This document shows, one piece after another, positions 56,304-64,000 of a stretch of DNA of 64,000 nucleotides. The position numbers and the translations under genes were made by a program. Origin of the DNA: Legionella fairfieldensis ATCC 49588 (GTDB taxonomy: Bacteria > Pseudomonadota > Gammaproteobacteria > Legionellales > Legionellaceae); contig NZ_KK211301.1 in NCBI RefSeq assembly GCF_000621525.1, positions 38,814 through 102,813 on the forward strand, read 5' to 3'. Within the stretch, counting starts at the first letter, position 1. Each line of letters opens with the position of its first letter. The notes below the pieces were generated by a model that did no database searches, had not been told where the DNA came from, and saw only the letters and a program-made list of their open reading frames with translations.

Positions 56304-57661
56304 AATTAACGTTCTTAGGGGCAACCCAAACCGTTACTGGTTCAAAATACCTTTTGACCATCGATTCTAAAAAAATTCTCATCGATTGTGGTCTTTTTCA
56401 AGGGTATAAAGAATTACGATTACGTAACTGGGCTTCATTGCCTATTGACCCGCGCGATATTGATGCTGTGATTATCACTCATGCGCATATTGACCACACC
56501 GGTTATTTGCCCCTATTAGTAAAAAATGGATTTCAAGGAAAAATCTATGCAACACCCGGCACAAAAGCATTGTGTGCTATTTTATTACCGGATAGTGGTC
56601 ATCTTCAGGAAGAAGAAGCACGATTAGCCAATAAATATGGTTTCTCGAAACATAAGCCAGCGCTTCCTCTTTATACCGAAAAAGACGCGAGAACGGCATT
56701 AAAACATTTTGAAACCGTTGATTTTAATGCGCCGCACCAATTATTTAATGGATTTAGCTTCGAATTTCATCGTGCAGGACACATCGTGGGTGCCGCGATG
56801 ATCAAAATAAAAACAAGCAAGTGTTCCCTTTTGTTTAGCGGGGATGTTGGTCGACCTTATGATCCGGTCATGAAGGCACCAACCCCCATTCAAGAAGCGG
56901 ATTATCTGATCATGGAATCCACTTATGGCGACCGATTGCATGATGCAACTGATCCGTTGCCGCAAATGGGGCAAGTGATTAATACAACCATCAAACGAGG
57001 GGGTTCTGTCGTCATTCCAGCCTTTGCCGTAGGGCGTGCGCAAAGTCTTCTTTATTTTATTTATCAACTGAAACAAAAAGGAGAGATTCACAAAGACGTT
57101 CCAGTGTTTTTAGACAGCCCAATGGCCATCAATGCGACCCATTTGCTCTGCACTTATAAAGAGGATCATCGTTTAAATGAGGAACAATGCCATGGCTTAT
57201 GTAACGCAGCTACTTATATCAATACCCCTGAGGAGTCAAAAGAACTCGATCGTCATAAAATGCCTCAAATCATTATAGCCGCCAGTGGGATGGCCCAAGG
57301 TGGTCGTATTGTGCATCATTTGAAAGCCTTTGCCCCTGATCCTAAGAGCACCCTTCTTTTTACCGGCTTTCAAGCAGGAGGCACTCGTGGTGCCAGGATT
57401 GTCAATGGGGAACGTGAGGTCAAAATTCATGGTAGTATGATTCCTATACGTGCCAAGGTCGTTGTCATGAGCAGTACTTCTGCGCATGCCGATTATCAGG
57501 AGCTGTTAGGTTGGCTAAAGCACTTTATTCGGCCACCCAAAAAAGTCTTTATCACTCATGGTGAACCTCACAGTGCACAATCGCTCAAAGACAAGATTGA
57601 ACAGCAATTTGGTTTCACCTGCATGATTCCTTCTTACCAGCATGTGGAGGATTTGTCGTGA
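56300..57661 (+). CDS. Beta-CASP metallo-beta-lactamase-fold RNase
   Basis: This 453-residue enzyme belongs to the Ysh1/CPSF-like RNA-processing exonuclease family. Motifs are MKLTFLGATQTVTGSKYLL, the zinc site ITHAHIDHTGYLP near residue 60, MESTYGDR, the beta-CASP region IIIAASGMAQGGRIVHHL and the C-terminal THGEPHSAQSL. It is expected to cleave or degrade RNA. It is translationally coupled to CusA upstream and to the AMP-phosphorylase-like gene downstream (GTGA overlap), so it travels in the metal operon. Confidence 0.92.
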   Translation: MKLTFLGATQTVTGSKYLLTIDSKKILIDCGLFQGYKELRLRNWASLPIDPRDIDAVIITHAHIDHTGYLPLLVKNGFQGKIYATPGTKALCAILLPDSGHLQEEEARLANKYGFSKHKPALPLYTEKDARTALKHFETVDFNAPHQLFNGFSFEFHRAGHIVGAAMIKIKTSKCSLLFSGDVGRPYDPVMKAPTPIQEADYLIMESTYGDRLHDATDPLPQMGQVINTTIKRGGSVVIPAFAVGRAQSLLYFIYQLKQKGEIHKDVPVFLDSPMAINATHLLCTYKEDHRLNEEQCHGLCNAATYINTPEESKELDRHKMPQIIIAASGMAQGGRIVHHLKAFAPDPKSTLLFTGFQAGGTRGARIVNGEREVKIHGSMIPIRAKVVVMSSTSAHADYQELLGWLKHFIRPPKKVFITHGEPHSAQSLKDKIEQQFGFTCMIPSYQHVEDLS

Positions 57662-59172
57662 CAAAAGAAGTGGGTCATGCCTTGCGTTTAAAATATTTAG
57701 GCATCAAGACGTATCATGAAGCCATTATTTACATGCGAGAGGATTGTCATGTGTGTCATGCAGAAGGCTTTGAAGTGCAGACACGTATTCAAGTGACCCT
57801 TGGAAAACGCTCCATTATCGCAACGCTTAATGTCGTTACCTCAGAGCTGCTTAAGCCCGGGGAAGCCAGCTTGTCACACTATGCCTGGGATTCTTTAAAT
57901 GCTAAAGAAGGGGATGAAATCCAATTATCCCATCCTAAACCTCTGGAATCATTAAGTTATGTGCATACGAAGATTTATGGTAATGAACTCTCTTTTAAAC
58001 AAATCAAAGCCATCGTGGATGACGTTTTAAGTGGTCGTCTTTCTGATTTGCAAATTTCTGCTTTTTTAGCGGCCAGTGCCGCAGAACGTTTAAGCAATAC
58101 TGAAATCATGAAACTTACAAAAGCCATGATTGACAGTGGCGATCGCTTATCCTGGTCATCTCCTTTGATTGTAGACAAGCATTGTGTTGGTGGTTTGCCA
58201 GGAAATCGCACCACCCTTGTTGTGGTTCCCATTGTAGCTGCTTTTGGGTTAACTATCCCAAAAACCTCTTCACGGGCAATTACTTCTCCAGCAGGTACTG
58301 CAGATACAATGGAAACTTTAGCACCGGTGTCACTGAGCCCAAAGGCTATGTGTCACGTGGTTGAAAAGGAAAACGGTTGTATCGTTTGGGGAGGTGCTGT
58401 GAGCTTAAGCCCTGCCGATGATGTGCTTATTCGGGTGGAGCGTGCTCTTGAGTTAGATAGTGAAGGTCAATTGGTCGCCTCAATCCTTTCTAAAAAAATT
58501 GCTACAGGAGCAACCCATGCCGTTATTGATATTCCAGTGGGACCTACCGCAAAAGTCAGGAATAAGTCCAGGGCTTTACTTCTTAAGCAATCCCTTGAAG
58601 AAGTAGGAAAACAGTTAGGCCTTGTGGTCCATACTTTAATTACTGATGGCGCACAACCGATAGGAAATGGTATTGGCCCTTCCCTGGAAGCACGCGATGT
58701 GTTGGCGGTATTACAAGGATTGCTTCATGCCCCAAAGGATTTGCGCGAAAAATCATTAACTCTTGCAGGAGCAGTACTGGAATTTTCATCAACAGTACAA
58801 CCTGGCTCAGGTCAATCGATAGCCAAACAATTATTAGATAGCGGCGAAGCGTTTAAAAAATTTCAGGCGATTTGTGAGGCACAAGGAGGCATGCGGGAAT
58901 TGACGGCGGCACGTTTTACTAACCCTATTGGTGCTGAGAAAGCAGGTAAAGTATCTCTCATTGACAATCGAATGCTCGCAAAAATTGCCAAGCTTGCAGG
59001 GGCCCCTAAGTCTAAATCAGCAGGGGTTGATTTGCATGTTCATATTGGCGACCAAGTTGAAAAAGGACAGCCTTTGTTCACCATCCATTCAGAGTCTTCA
59101 GGAGAGATGACTTATGCTCGCGATTTTATTCGCGATAAACAAAATACCATTGTTCTGGGAGAGAAGCCTTGA
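57658..59172 (+). CDS. AMP phosphorylase / thymidine phosphorylase family enzyme
   Basis: This 504-residue enzyme uses a GTG start overlapping the previous stop. It has the extra N-terminal domain of about 90 residues and the phosphate-binding motif VDKHCVGGLPGNRTT, which match archaeal-type AMP phosphorylase more than classical DeoA (DKHSTGG). Other segments are KTSSRAITSPAGTADTMETL and VQPGSGQSIAKQLLDSGEAF. It should convert nucleoside monophosphates plus phosphate into base and ribose 1,5-bisphosphate, or thymidine to thymine. The exact substrate cannot be fixed from sequence. Confidence 0.9.
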   Translation: MTKEVGHALRLKYLGIKTYHEAIIYMREDCHVCHAEGFEVQTRIQVTLGKRSIIATLNVVTSELLKPGEASLSHYAWDSLNAKEGDEIQLSHPKPLESLSYVHTKIYGNELSFKQIKAIVDDVLSGRLSDLQISAFLAASAAERLSNTEIMKLTKAMIDSGDRLSWSSPLIVDKHCVGGLPGNRTTLVVVPIVAAFGLTIPKTSSRAITSPAGTADTMETLAPVSLSPKAMCHVVEKENGCIVWGGAVSLSPADDVLIRVERALELDSEGQLVASILSKKIATGATHAVIDIPVGPTAKVRNKSRALLLKQSLEEVGKQLGLVVHTLITDGAQPIGNGIGPSLEARDVLAVLQGLLHAPKDLREKSLTLAGAVLEFSSTVQPGSGQSIAKQLLDSGEAFKKFQAICEAQGGMRELTAARFTNPIGAEKAGKVSLIDNRMLAKIAKLAGAPKSKSAGVDLHVHIGDQVEKGQPLFTIHSESSGEMTYARDFIRDKQNTIVLGEKP

Positions 59173-60074
59173 AGCCCATTTTATTTTCATTATTTGATGC
59201 TTCAGAAATCAGTAGACACTTAAAAAAAGCGCTTCAAGTGGAGGTGGGTGATGCCACGTTGCATCGTTTTCCAGACACGGAGTGGTACGTAAAAATTAAT
59301 TCGGAAGTTAAAAATCACAGCCTCATTGTAGTGGATAGCTTAAACCGACCCGATGAAAAAATACTACCTTTGTTGTTTTTTGCTAAAACAGCCAAAGAAT
59401 TAGGAGCTAAAAAAATTGGTTTGATTGCCCCTTATCTTCCGTATTTACGTCAAGATAAACGTTTTCATCAGGGTGAAGGGATTACCTCGCGTTATTTTGC
59501 TGAGTTACTCTCTACTTCATTTGATTGGCTCATAACCATTGACCCCCATTTGCATCGTTATAACTCTTTAGATGAAGTCTACTCCATTCCTACTTTTGTC
59601 TTACATGCTACTTCAAATATAGCGAGATGGATTAAGGCTCATGTTATTAAACCAGTGCTTATAGGCCCTGATATGGAAAGTGAGCAATGGGTTGCCGACA
59701 TTGCAGAAAAGGGCGATTTTCCCTATGTGATTTTGGAAAAAAAGAGACGGGGTGATAAAGAGGTGGCTATTTCAGTACCCAATATTCCGAAGCTTCACTC
59801 CTCTACCCCAGTATTAGTCGATGACATCATCTCCACGGCCAGAACCATGGTGGAAACGGTGAAGCATTTGCAAGATTTAGGGGTTAAGTCAGTGACTTGC
59901 ATTGGTGTGCATGCGCTTTTTGCAGAAGATGCCTATTCCCTATTATCGGAAATGGAAGGTATGCAAATCATTACTTGTAACACGGTAAATCATATAACCA
60001 ATGCCATTGATGTGAGTGATTTGGTTGTGGATGAGTTAGTAAAACACAATTTGGTAAAGGCTTTAAAAGGATAA
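59169..60074 (+). CDS. prs: Ribose-phosphate pyrophosphokinase (PRPP synthetase)
   Basis: This 301-residue enzyme starts at TTG, overlapping the upstream stop (TTGA), and has GGGAGAG before it. It shows the N-terminal RFPDTEWYVKINSEVK, LIAPYLPYLRQDKRFHQGEG (the ATP/flexible-loop region) and the PRPP-binding loop VLVDDIISTARTM. It makes PRPP from ribose 5-phosphate and ATP. This copy is shorter than, and distinct from, the housekeeping type of about 315 residues. It completes a three-gene coupled module with the RNase and phosphorylase. Confidence 0.92.
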   Translation: MKPILFSLFDASEISRHLKKALQVEVGDATLHRFPDTEWYVKINSEVKNHSLIVVDSLNRPDEKILPLLFFAKTAKELGAKKIGLIAPYLPYLRQDKRFHQGEGITSRYFAELLSTSFDWLITIDPHLHRYNSLDEVYSIPTFVLHATSNIARWIKAHVIKPVLIGPDMESEQWVADIAEKGDFPYVILEKKRRGDKEVAISVPNIPKLHSSTPVLVDDIISTARTMVETVKHLQDLGVKSVTCIGVHALFAEDAYSLLSEMEGMQIITCNTVNHITNAIDVSDLVVDELVKHNLVKALKG

Positions 60075-60106
60075 GTGGACCAACATTTATTTTCAAGGAG
60101 TATCAG

Positions 60107-60277
60107 ATGTCAATTTTTAAAATAACTATGGCATTTATTGTTTTTATTGGGTTAGTTGGGGCAACACTCTTTTTGAGCTCCTGTGATGGGTTGAGAAAGC
60201 ATAGTTCACAGGAGGTTGATGGAGGCTATGGGGGACACGGTGCTGGTGGCCACGGTGGCCATGGCGGTGGGCATTGA
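60107..60277 (+). CDS. Small Gly/His-rich lipoprotein
   Basis: This 56-residue protein starts at ATG 60107 with AAGGAG upstream. A hydrophobic signal ends in the lipobox LSSC. The mature part is short and ends with a Gly/His-rich tail (YGGHGAGGHGGHGGGH). It is likely anchored in a membrane with the tail binding metal ions. It lies between the PRPP synthetase and CopA genes. Similar short genes are at 62811 (intact) and 47804 (decayed). Confidence 0.7.
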   Translation: MSIFKITMAFIVFIGLVGATLFLSSCDGLRKHSSQEVDGGYGGHGAGGHGGHGGGH

Positions 60278-60324
60278 AACGTGTTCTCTGCTTAAGTGAA
60301 ACTACTAATACGAATAGGTGATCA

Positions 60325-62544
60325 ATGAAACACGACCATCATCAACAAAAGCATACAAATACTGGAAAAGAGGACGCTTGTTGTCATCAGGAACATAGAG
60401 TACAGAAGTCACGCAATGCTTCCTCCAAAACAGAGGGTGTAATCATCTATACTTGCCCCATGCATCCTGAAGTACGTCAGACTAATCCCGGGATTTGCCC
60501 TCTTTGTGGTATGGCCTTAGAGCCGGAAACAGTGACAGCCGAAGAAGAAACAAATCCTGAATACCTCGATATGAGGCGTCGATTTTGGATGGCAGTAATT
60601 CTTACTTTACCTGTTGTGGTATTGGAGATGGGCGGACATTTGTTGCAAAACTTTATATCTGCCAGTGTTTCAAACTGGATTCAACTGCTATTTGCTACAC
60701 CTGTTGTGTTTTGGTGTGGTTGGCCATTTTTTCAACGTGGCTGGCAAACTCTTAAAACACGTCAATTGAATATGTTTACTCTAATAGCTATGGGTATTGG
60801 GGTAGCATGGGTTTATAGTATGGTGGCAGTACTTCTGCCCGGGGTATTTCCCATGACTTTTCGAAGTCCAGAAGGGGTAGTCGCTGTGTATTTTGAAGCC
60901 GCAGCTGTTATTACGACCCTTGTCTTATTAGGACAAGTGCTGGAATTAAAAGCAAGAGAGCAGACAGGCAGTGCTATCCGTGCTTTATTGAAATTAGCAC
61001 CTGACAGTGCGCATCGTATAAAAGAAGATGAGAGTGAAGAGGAAGTATCTCTGGATAAGATTAATGTTGGCGATTTGCTGCGTGTTCGCCCTGGTGAAAA
61101 GATACCGGTAGATGGTGAGGTACAGGAAGGCCGAAGTTTTGTAGATGAATCTATGGTGACTGGAGAACCTATTCCGGTTACTAAAGAAGCAGGTGCTAAA
61201 GTTATTGGTGCGACAATTAACCAGACGGGTAGTTTTGTTATGAAAGCACTTCACGTTGGTAGTGACACCATGCTTTCACGTATTGTTCAGATGGTGAGTG
61301 ATGCTCAACGAAGCCGCGCCCCTATTCAACGTTTAGCAGATACTGTATCTGGATGGTTTGTGCCTGCCGTGATTTTAATTGCCATGCTTTCTTTTATTTT
61401 GTGGGCATTGTTGGGGCCGCAACCATCACTTAGCTATGGCTTAATTGCTGCTGTATCTGTATTAATCATCGCTTGTCCCTGTGCCTTGGGCTTGGCAACT
61501 CCGATGTCTATCATGGTAGGAGTAGGGAAAGGTGCTCAGACTGGTGTATTGATTAAAAACGCGGAAGCGCTTGAGCGAATGGAAAAGGTGAACACGCTTG
61601 TTGTAGATAAAACAGGAACACTCACTGAAGGGCACCCCAAATTGACGCAGATTGTATCTGATCAAGGCTTAAATGAGGAAGAGGCATTAGCGCTAGCGGC
61701 ATCACTTGAACATCAAAGCGAACATCCGCTTGCCAAAGCCATCGTGAGGGCTGCAAAGGAAAAACAGTTGGCTCTTGAACCAGTCCAAAATTTTGACGCC
61801 CCAACTGGGAAAGGAGTAGTGGGTAAAGTAAATGGTCATCGTGTTGCCATTGGTAATATCAAATTAATGCAAGAGCATGGGAACGATAATACTTCTCTTT
61901 TTACAAAAGCAGATGCGCTCCGTGCCAAAGGTGCCTCTGTGATGTTTATGGCTATCGATGATAAAACAGTAGCCCTTTTGGTAGTGGAAGATCCAATTAA
62001 ATCAACAACCCCTGAAACCATCCACTCACTTCAACAAAGTGGCATTGAAATTTACATGCTGACAGGGGATAGTAAAAAAACAGCAGAAGCTGTGGCAGGT
62101 ACACTTGGCATAAAAAAGGTAGTGGCTGAAATCATGCCTGAGGATAAAAGCCGTATTATAAGTGAATTAAAGGATAAAGGACTCACTGTTGCAATGGCAG
62201 GAGATGGGGTGAATGACGCACCGGCACTGGCACGAGCTGATATTGGTATTGCCATGGGAACAGGGACTGATGTGGCTATTGAGAGTGCTGGTATTACATT
62301 ATTGCATGGGGATTTGCGTGGTATTGTCAAGGCTCGTCGTTTATCAGAAGGGACCATGAGTAATATACGCCAGAATCTCTTCTTTGCTTTTATTTATAAC
62401 ATCTTGGGTGTACCTTTGGCTGCAGGAATCTTGTATCCATTCACAGGCTTACTATTAAGTCCAATCATCGCTGCACTTGCTATGGCGCTTTCTTCTGTAT
62501 CCGTTATTATCAATGCGCTGAGGCTACGGCGGATAACACTGTGA
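60325..62544 (+). CDS. copA: Copper-translocating P1B-type ATPase (CopA-like)
   Basis: This 739-residue Cu+ exporter begins with a His-rich stretch ([10 protein letters not shown]) and a YHS-like metal-binding domain ([20 protein letters not shown]) in place of the usual CxxC ferredoxin-like domains. Core motifs are MVTGEPIPV (TGE), [13 protein letters not shown] with the CPC site near residue 384, [19 protein letters not shown] and [13 protein letters not shown]7/TM8 carry FIYN and MALSSVSV, the P1B-1 copper signature. It complements periplasmic export by the Cus system. Confidence 0.95.
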   Translation: MKHDHHQQKHTNTGKEDACCHQEHRVQKSRNASSKTEGVIIYTCPMHPEVRQTNPGICPLCGMALEPETVTAEEETNPEYLDMRRRFWMAVILTLPVVVLEMGGHLLQNFISASVSNWIQLLFATPVVFWCGWPFFQRGWQTLKTRQLNMFTLIAMGIGVAWVYSMVAVLLPGVFPMTFRSPEGVVAVYFEAAAVITTLVLLGQVLELKAREQTGSAIRALLKLAPDSAHRIKEDESEEEVSLDKINVGDLLRVRPGEKIPVDGEVQEGRSFVDESMVTGEPIPVTKEAGAKVIGATINQTGSFVMKALHVGSDTMLSRIVQMVSDAQRSRAPIQRLADTVSGWFVPAVILIAMLSFILWALLGPQPSLSYGLIAAVSVLIIACPCALGLATPMSIMVGVGKGAQTGVLIKNAEALERMEKVNTLVVDKTGTLTEGHPKLTQIVSDQGLNEEEALALAASLEHQSEHPLAKAIVRAAKEKQLALEPVQNFDAPTGKGVVGKVNGHRVAIGNIKLMQEHGNDNTSLFTKADALRAKGASVMFMAIDDKTVALLVVEDPIKSTTPETIHSLQQSGIEIYMLTGDSKKTAEAVAGTLGIKKVVAEIMPEDKSRIISELKDKGLTVAMAGDGVNDAPALARADIGIAMGTGTDVAIESAGITLLHGDLRGIVKARRLSEGTMSNIRQNLFFAFIYNILGVPLAAGILYPFTGLLLSPIIAALAMALSSVSVIINALRLRRITL

Positions 62545-62810
62545 AGAATGTAATTTGGCAAAGAAGATAAAAAGTTGAATTAAAGATAGATGCTAATACT
62601 GGTAAAATCACTCACGAATAAAATATTGATTAAACGTCCATTACACACAAAAAACAATACTGTTATCGTGCACCATTCATAGGGCATGGCTATGGAATGT
62701 CATTGAAAAATAAGCGAAACTAGAAAGATAGTGATGAGCATTAAAATCTCTATTAATTAACGTTGACTTAACCTAAATACTTAAATATTTTTGGCAGGAG
62801 GTATCTATTT

Positions 62811-62981
62811 ATGTGCCATATACGCTCATTAAAAACAAGTCTTTTTTTCATTCTCTTATTCGTTATCTCTTTATGCTCTTCTTGTGCGTCGGTCGACTCC
62901 AAAGAAAGCCAAAATAAAGAGCCAAGAAAAGGACGATTTGGAGGTTACCATCCCCATGTGCACGGTCCTGGGCGCCATTAA
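62811..62981 (+). CDS. Small His-rich lipoprotein
   Basis: This 56-residue protein starts at ATG 62811 with AGGAGG (62796-62801). A basic start (MCHIRSLKTSLFF) and hydrophobic core lead to the lipobox LCSSC. The mature tail is basic and His-rich (GGYHPHVHGPGRH). It is probably a membrane-anchored metal-binding peptide of the same type as that at 60107. The 266-bp gap before it contains no other gene. Confidence 0.7.
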   Translation: MCHIRSLKTSLFFILLFVISLCSSCASVDSKESQNKEPRKGRFGGYHPHVHGPGRH

Positions 62982-63055
62982 AGTGAATTTAACCAAAATT
63001 TATTGAATCCAGAGAGACGTGTTTTCTTCATGGATACACTAATGGTTTTTTGAAA

Positions 63056-63216
63056 TCATGTTACTTTGATCATAAGCTCTATATCAAAACCAAAGAAATG
63101 GCCTTTATCGGCATTTATAGCAAAGGGGGCGTGTCGTCTACCCCAATAATCAATGGTTTGGCCTCCACTATACTGGCCAACACGAGAAATACATCACCTA
63201 AAAAAAGAATCCGCAT
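63056..63216 (-). pseudogene. Remnant of an amino-acid solute-binding protein gene
   Basis: On the minus strand, ATG 63216 opens a signal-peptide-like sequence (MRILFLGDVFLVLASIVEA). It continues KPLIIGVDDTPP and then hits a stop, while the adjacent frame continues FAINADKGHFFGFDIELMIK to a TGA at 63056-63058. The combination reproduces the start of periplasmic SBP_bac_3-type binding proteins. One base is lost in the CCCCCTTTG run, and the rest of the gene is missing. The surrounding 62982-63394 region has no other gene. Confidence 0.6.
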
Positions 63217-63394
63217 CGAATCATCACCTGGATAGAGCTGTTAATTATTCACTGCATAAAAGAAATTCAATGATTCCAGTGAATTATTAAGCTAATTTTT
63301 GCCATTCTATAGGGTACAGAGGGTATTCTCTTAAAGCAAATCAGGATACACTAAATAAGTGATACTGGGCATGGTATTTTTTAAAAGGTGAGGG

Positions 63395-64000
63395 ATGCGT
63401 TACATCGGTTTAGCCATTATTCTATTAATACACTTCCTTTGTAATGAAGTGATGGCTGCTGCTCCACTAACGTTTAAGCAAGCATTAGATATTGCTTACC
63501 GAAATAACCCTGAATTGCAAGCAGAAATCGATAGAGCCCAAGCGATGCGCGGGGTTTTTATTCAAAGCGGTCTTTATCCCAATCCGCAATTAACTTTAAC
63601 TGCCGAAAATTTTGGTGGTTCAGGTAGTTATAGTAGTTATGAAGCAGCAGAAACAACTTTTTCCGCCACTCAACCCATTCCTTTGGGGCATCGCCTTCAG
63701 TATCTAAAAAAAGCAACTTATGCGGATTACTTAGCATCTCTTGCCCAGATTAAAGTGCAAAAGGCCACCCTGTATGTGGCGGTTGGGGTAGCTTACGTGG
63801 ACGCGCTGTATGCGGAGCAATGGCATCGCGTGACGAAAAAACTAATTCGACTGAATCTAGACATTGTGGCAGCCATTGAACGACGGGTTAAGGCAGGTGC
63901 TGGGTCTGAATTGGACTTGCGATTAGCCCAAATACGGTTGGGTGAGGCTCGAATTCAGGAAAATAAAGCGGCACGTGACGCGTTGTTCCAACGAGCCAAA
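63395..64000 (+). CDS. CzcC-like outer-membrane efflux protein (partial)
   Basis: The first 202 residues of a TolC-family protein run off the window end. A signal peptide (to about residue 25, ending VMAAA) is followed by FKQALDIAYRNNPELQAEID, GLYPNPQLTLTAENFGGSGS and VGVAYVDALYAEQWHRVTKK, typical of CzcC. It differs clearly from the CusC-like protein at 50776. It probably opens a second metal RND operon to the right, perhaps for Co/Zn/Cd. AGGTGAGGG lies before the ATG. Confidence 0.88.
   Translation, partial: MRYIGLAIILLIHFLCNEVMAAAPLTFKQALDIAYRNNPELQAEIDRAQAMRGVFIQSGLYPNPQLTLTAENFGGSGSYSSYEAAETTFSATQPIPLGHRLQYLKKATYADYLASLAQIKVQKATLYVAVGVAYVDALYAEQWHRVTKKLIRLNLDIVAAIERRVKAGAGSELDLRLAQIRLGEARIQENKAARDALFQRAK

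Overview
The window looks like part of a Legionella chromosome. The DNA is AT-rich. It carries the lvrRABC-type regulatory block, with a CsrA paralogue as its last gene, directly upstream of a complete set of GI-type (PFGI-1/ICE family) conjugation genes. That arrangement is characteristic of Legionella integrative conjugative elements. No species can be named from the sequence alone.

Two genomic islands sit in tandem. A perfect 50-bp direct repeat (124-173 and 18175-18224) reproduces the 3' half of a tRNA-Pro(GGG) gene on the minus strand. Each copy is followed within about 180 bp by its own related P4-type tyrosine integrase. Island 1 (about 124-18224) combines an integrase, an AlpA-like regulator, a PrimPol/DUF3987 replication protein, an Sf6-type small terminase and a DnaB-like helicase domain, so it resembles a phage satellite. 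Its cargo includes a frameshifted rhuM, a probable peptide natural-product (RiPP) operon and several possible defence genes: a HARE-HTH nuclease, an XRE regulator and a DUF3644 protein.

The RiPP operon (about 3461-8181, minus strand) encodes an unannotated 35-residue precursor peptide, an attenuator-like hairpin, two SagB-like nitroreductases, an MccB/ThiF-type adenylating enzyme and a MATE exporter. A GNAT acetyltransferase converges on it. No YcaO cyclodehydratase is present. This is the best candidate here for an undescribed system.

Island 2 starts at 18175 and runs off the right edge. It opens with an integrase, a HigBA-like toxin-antitoxin pair, an AlpA homologue, and an XRE regulator/sensor/peptide deformylase/MFS transporter cluster. 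A 1325-residue STAND-like NTPase with a C-terminal PD-(D/E)XK-like domain follows. Next come lvrR, lvrA, lvrB and lvrC/csrT (28103-30025) and an almost uninterrupted, overlapping conjugation operon (30018-46369) ending in the coupling protein TraD. No relaxase is visible, so the transfer origin and relaxase probably lie further right.

From 46463 to the end lies metal-resistance cargo: a periplasmic His-rich protein, a P2-type cation ATPase, a CusCBA-like copper/silver RND efflux system, a CopA-type copper ATPase and the start of a second CzcC-like outer-membrane protein. Between the RND genes and CopA is a translationally coupled trio: a beta-CASP RNase, an AMP-phosphorylase-like enzyme and a PRPP synthetase. 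Two small Gly/His-rich lipoprotein genes and one decayed copy are scattered among the transporters, and a frameshifted solute-binding-protein remnant lies near the right end.
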